From assembly GCA_013398955.1 (NCBI GenBank), contig VWPU01009596.1, positions 62,001 to 126,000 on the forward strand: 64,000 bases of DNA, written 5' to 3'. The position numbers were made by a program, and so were the translations under genes. The notes beneath the pieces are model-generated. The model had not been told where the DNA came from, searched no databases, and was given only the letters and a program-made list of their open reading frames with translations. This DNA comes from Callaeas wilsoni. Its lineage: Eukaryota > Chordata > Aves > Passeriformes > Callaeidae. Shown here piece by piece: positions 61,066 to 64,000 of the stretch. The stretch's first letter is position 1. The number at the start of each line of letters is the position of its first letter.

Positions 61066-64000
61066 GTCTTTATGGCCTCAGCTCTTTGCTGAACACACAC
61101 AGCTTCATATTTCGTCCCCAGTGATCTCCAAGTAAAATACAGAAAATGGAGGCTCAAGTTAAAATTTACATTCACACAGACCGTGAGAGCAAAGTTTCCT
61201 TACACAGGATTTGCCTCTTTTCAGCTTTCCCTTTAAACTTTGGCAGTGCTCTGTTAAATTCTCACATCTATGCCTGTGCAAGGGAGGCTGAAGGGAGGGA
61301 GGCCTGAAGGCCAGCAGGAGGGCTAGTATTCAATTTAGCCCAATTTCTAAATAAGTCAGTCAATGCGGCACTGACCAAGACACGAAACTGGTCAAATGGG
61401 TCACAAACAGAAAAAATTAATGCTCATAATTACCTCACACTGCTGTACTGAGCCAATTAATATACATCCTAAGCCATGTTAAGGGATGTTACCTTTACCT
61501 TGCACTTAATCTGCAAAACTGCTTCAGGGGTTTTAAACTAAATACAAAATCCAGTCTCCCTGCCTCTGTTTTAATGGGTTCAGAATGTTTGTTGTTTCTT
61601 TTTTTCTTTTACTCCTAAACTTGTGCATTAGCTGAGGCCACAACAATATCTTTGGTGAAGGAGAGTGGGGGAATGAAAATGCTGACGAGGAAATGCATCC
61701 TTATTTTAACAATAGCAGATGAAGGAAATGGATCAAGACTGTAAGCCACATCAGGCATTCCAGACTCACAGACCAGAGTTTATGGGAATAATGTGTGCAG
61801 CTGTGACCTCTGAAAGTACCTCCTGAATCCTGCAGGGAGTTACATTGGTGGTGAGGTATTTCTCTGAGGAAATGCAAGGTTGGCTAAGCTCCTTCTGGGT
61901 TCCCAAGTCTCCACTGTAAATTACTTAGGTACAGAACCCAAAATGCTGCGTTTAGCCTGGGAACTTCTTTCTTTGCCAAGCCCTTTTCAAGACAGATTTT
62001 TTTTATTATGCACGGATTCGGAGCTTTTCCTTGAGAGAGGCCTCCCTGCTGCGTGTGCTTGTTCAGCTGCAGGTAATGCCACACCACCCTCAGCAGAGTG
62101 CAGGCTTTGCATTTCCACCTCTCCAAGGTTTTCTGACCAATTCTGGCAGGCTGCCAGTTTTCTGTGCAGTTCTGGGATTAAAAACCTGGCCTGGCCATTA
62201 TGCTCTCTGATTCAACGAGATTCCAAGTTATCCATCATAAAAGCTACACTTTTTTTCTTTTTCCTTTTTTTTTAAATTAATCCTGTCTTTTGTAAAGCAT
62301 TTGGGATTGATTGGGTCTTCTGGGTGCTGTAAATGACACTAACTAGAGAACAGGGAGGAAGGCTTTGAGAGATAAGGGTCTAATTCTCTTATTTCAAGAT
62401 AGGATGCTTTTTTCTGTGTTAGACCTCTTGAGTCTCTATAGGCCAGGAGTGGGTGATAATTCAGGTGCTCATTCTGGAAGCAGCTGACCTAAAAAACAGG
62501 CAGGAGAGTTTTGCACAAAGCTACTTGTGCCTCCAACCAGTGCTTCTGATAATGTTGTGGGAGGCTGCAGGGGCTGCCTGGGTCTCTTGTAGTGGAAGTT
62601 GGTGACTGAGCAATAAACTGCAATAAAGACTGTCCCCAGCCAGATATAGGAACCCAAATTCACGGTCCAGCTTGAAAATGCCTCTGCTTTATTCAGATTA
62701 CTGGGTTTTTTCTCCTCTCATGCTGTCCCAAGGGAGAGGAGCTACCAAATTACATGAAAAGTGTGACTGGTATCTCCTATACTTTAAAAAAAATTCAGTG
62801 TAAGAAGTTTGAAAAGTGCCAGAAAGGCATCCAAACTTCTGCTTTGTGAGTAGTCCTATTAATAGCAGAAGTGAATGATATTATTATTACTGACCAAAAA
62901 TACTTTACATTCATAGCTTTTCTCTAAAGCCTAGAAAACCATTCTGAAAAATGCAAAAGTGGGGGTTTTGTTTTGCCAGCCATTCTTTGTACTGAGAAAA
63001 TGAGCACTAGCTTGGCATTTCTGTTTACATGTTTTGTTCACTCACTACTGGGAACTTTGTGTGTTTATTCTTGCTAAACTTCAGACCTGCTATTCTAATC
63101 TAAGACTGATGAAACTCAGCTGTGAGTGATATTTAGGCCCAAATCTCTCCTGCGAGGAGGAGCAGTATGAAGAAAAGTGCATTTTTATGGGAATTCCTTT
63201 CAAATGGACAATAACTTAGGACCGTGGCATTCGTGTGAAAACTGGAAACAAATAAACAACAACAAAAAAAAAACCTGCTACAAAATATGTTCTATTCATG
63301 AACTGGTATCTTTTTATTACATTGTTTATGAATAGAAGATATAAATTTGTGTCATTAAAAGCTGTGTGTTTACGCCACACTGTATTTCGTGTTTGATTTC
63401 AGTTCACCCACCACCCCACACATGCACACAGAAAACTCATCAGTGAGATAAAACGTCTGAATTTCTCAAAAAAAAAAAACCAAACTTTTTAAAGTTCTGT
63501 CGCACATGCAGACATTCCGCAGGACACAGGACGTGTGTGGGTTATGCCTTGCCTGAAAGCCTTTTGGGCTGAAGTGGTAGATTTCTCTTGCAAAGTTGGA
63601 AATTAATGGAATCAGTAGGCATGGATTTGCAGTAATTTGCTTTGCTGTGGTTTGACTGAAACTTTAAAATTTAAATCACCCGTCTGACATACCAATTGCT
63701 ATAAGGAGATATTTGGACACAGACTTTTGCACTTAGCTTGGAGATTTGCTGCATGAATACTGGAAACTTCAAAAATGTGGATGGCACTGCTGTATTTTGT
63801 TCAGGTACAACTTGTGCTAACTCTAGGTCAGCTGTCCTGAACAATTTTGATTGAAAAATTTTCATAAACATCTCCTACAAACCCTGCTGTGTTTTAGCTA
63901 AGGGAACTACCTGGGGAATTTAGCACTCACTGTCTATTCTTGTCTTGGCCAGATGTGAACTATGCATTTCACTCTCTTAGACCAGAGCCAAAACGTGCAT
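61066..64000. other. single-copy sequence, no gene recognised
   Basis: AT-rich DNA. No recognised gene, transposon or RNA gene. A run of A lies near 63470-63479. Confidence 0.45.

Noticed and set aside
1..64000. tRNA, rRNA, CRISPR array or bacterial operon features
   Set aside because: No T-loop motif with paired stems, no regular spaced repeats and no dense same-strand frames were seen.

Overview
The window looks like non-coding nuclear DNA from a bird, most likely a songbird (passerine). The support is five CR1 LINE 3' fragments with the 3' module and degenerate octamer tail typical of birds, LTRs that resemble avian endogenous retroviruses, and AT-rich single-copy sequence broken by short GC-rich islands. 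I found no protein-coding gene I can name, no tRNA, rRNA, CRISPR array, operon or prokaryotic feature. The open reading frames are short, or they come from low-complexity tracts, GC-rich islands, CR1 or LTR sequence. The window is best read as intergenic DNA or the inside of a very large intron. || Layout. 1-5.2 kb: single-copy DNA with a perfect 86-bp tandem duplication. 5.2-7.5 kb: three CR1 relics. 7.5-12.4 kb: single-copy with CTTCC and TC microsatellites. 12.4-13.1 kb: a GC-rich CR1. 13-19.5 kb: single-copy. 19.6-19.9 kb: a CR1 tail running into a long pyrimidine-only composite microsatellite. 21.2-23.6 kb: two CpG-enriched patches. 24.25-24.90 kb: a solo LTR with near-matching flanks. 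25-35 kb: single-copy DNA holding the best exon-like and conserved-element-like signals. 35.1-36.95 kb: a CpG-island-like block, then an antisense LTR with a primer-binding-site-like 18-mer. 37.1-38.8 kb: a dispersed 250-bp duplication. 42.0-42.3 kb: a polypurine tract. 47.7-48.0 kb: an old relative of the 36.4-kb LTR. 52.8-53.5 kb: a GC-rich patch poor in CpG. 59.8-60.1 kb: a GGGAA array ending in a 172-base assembly gap. 60.3-61.07 kb: an antisense avian LTR. || No genes can be shown to work together. The observations most worth a second look are: a CpG-island-like promoter candidate at 35.1-35.6 kb that shares an RFX X-box-like 10-mer with a second CpG patch at 23.4 kb; a stop-to-stop frame at 29.5-29.7 kb that reads as a helix followed by a hydrophobic segment; and the recent local duplications. 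Everything about exons, promoters and conserved elements is inference, because no alignment or transcript data could be used.
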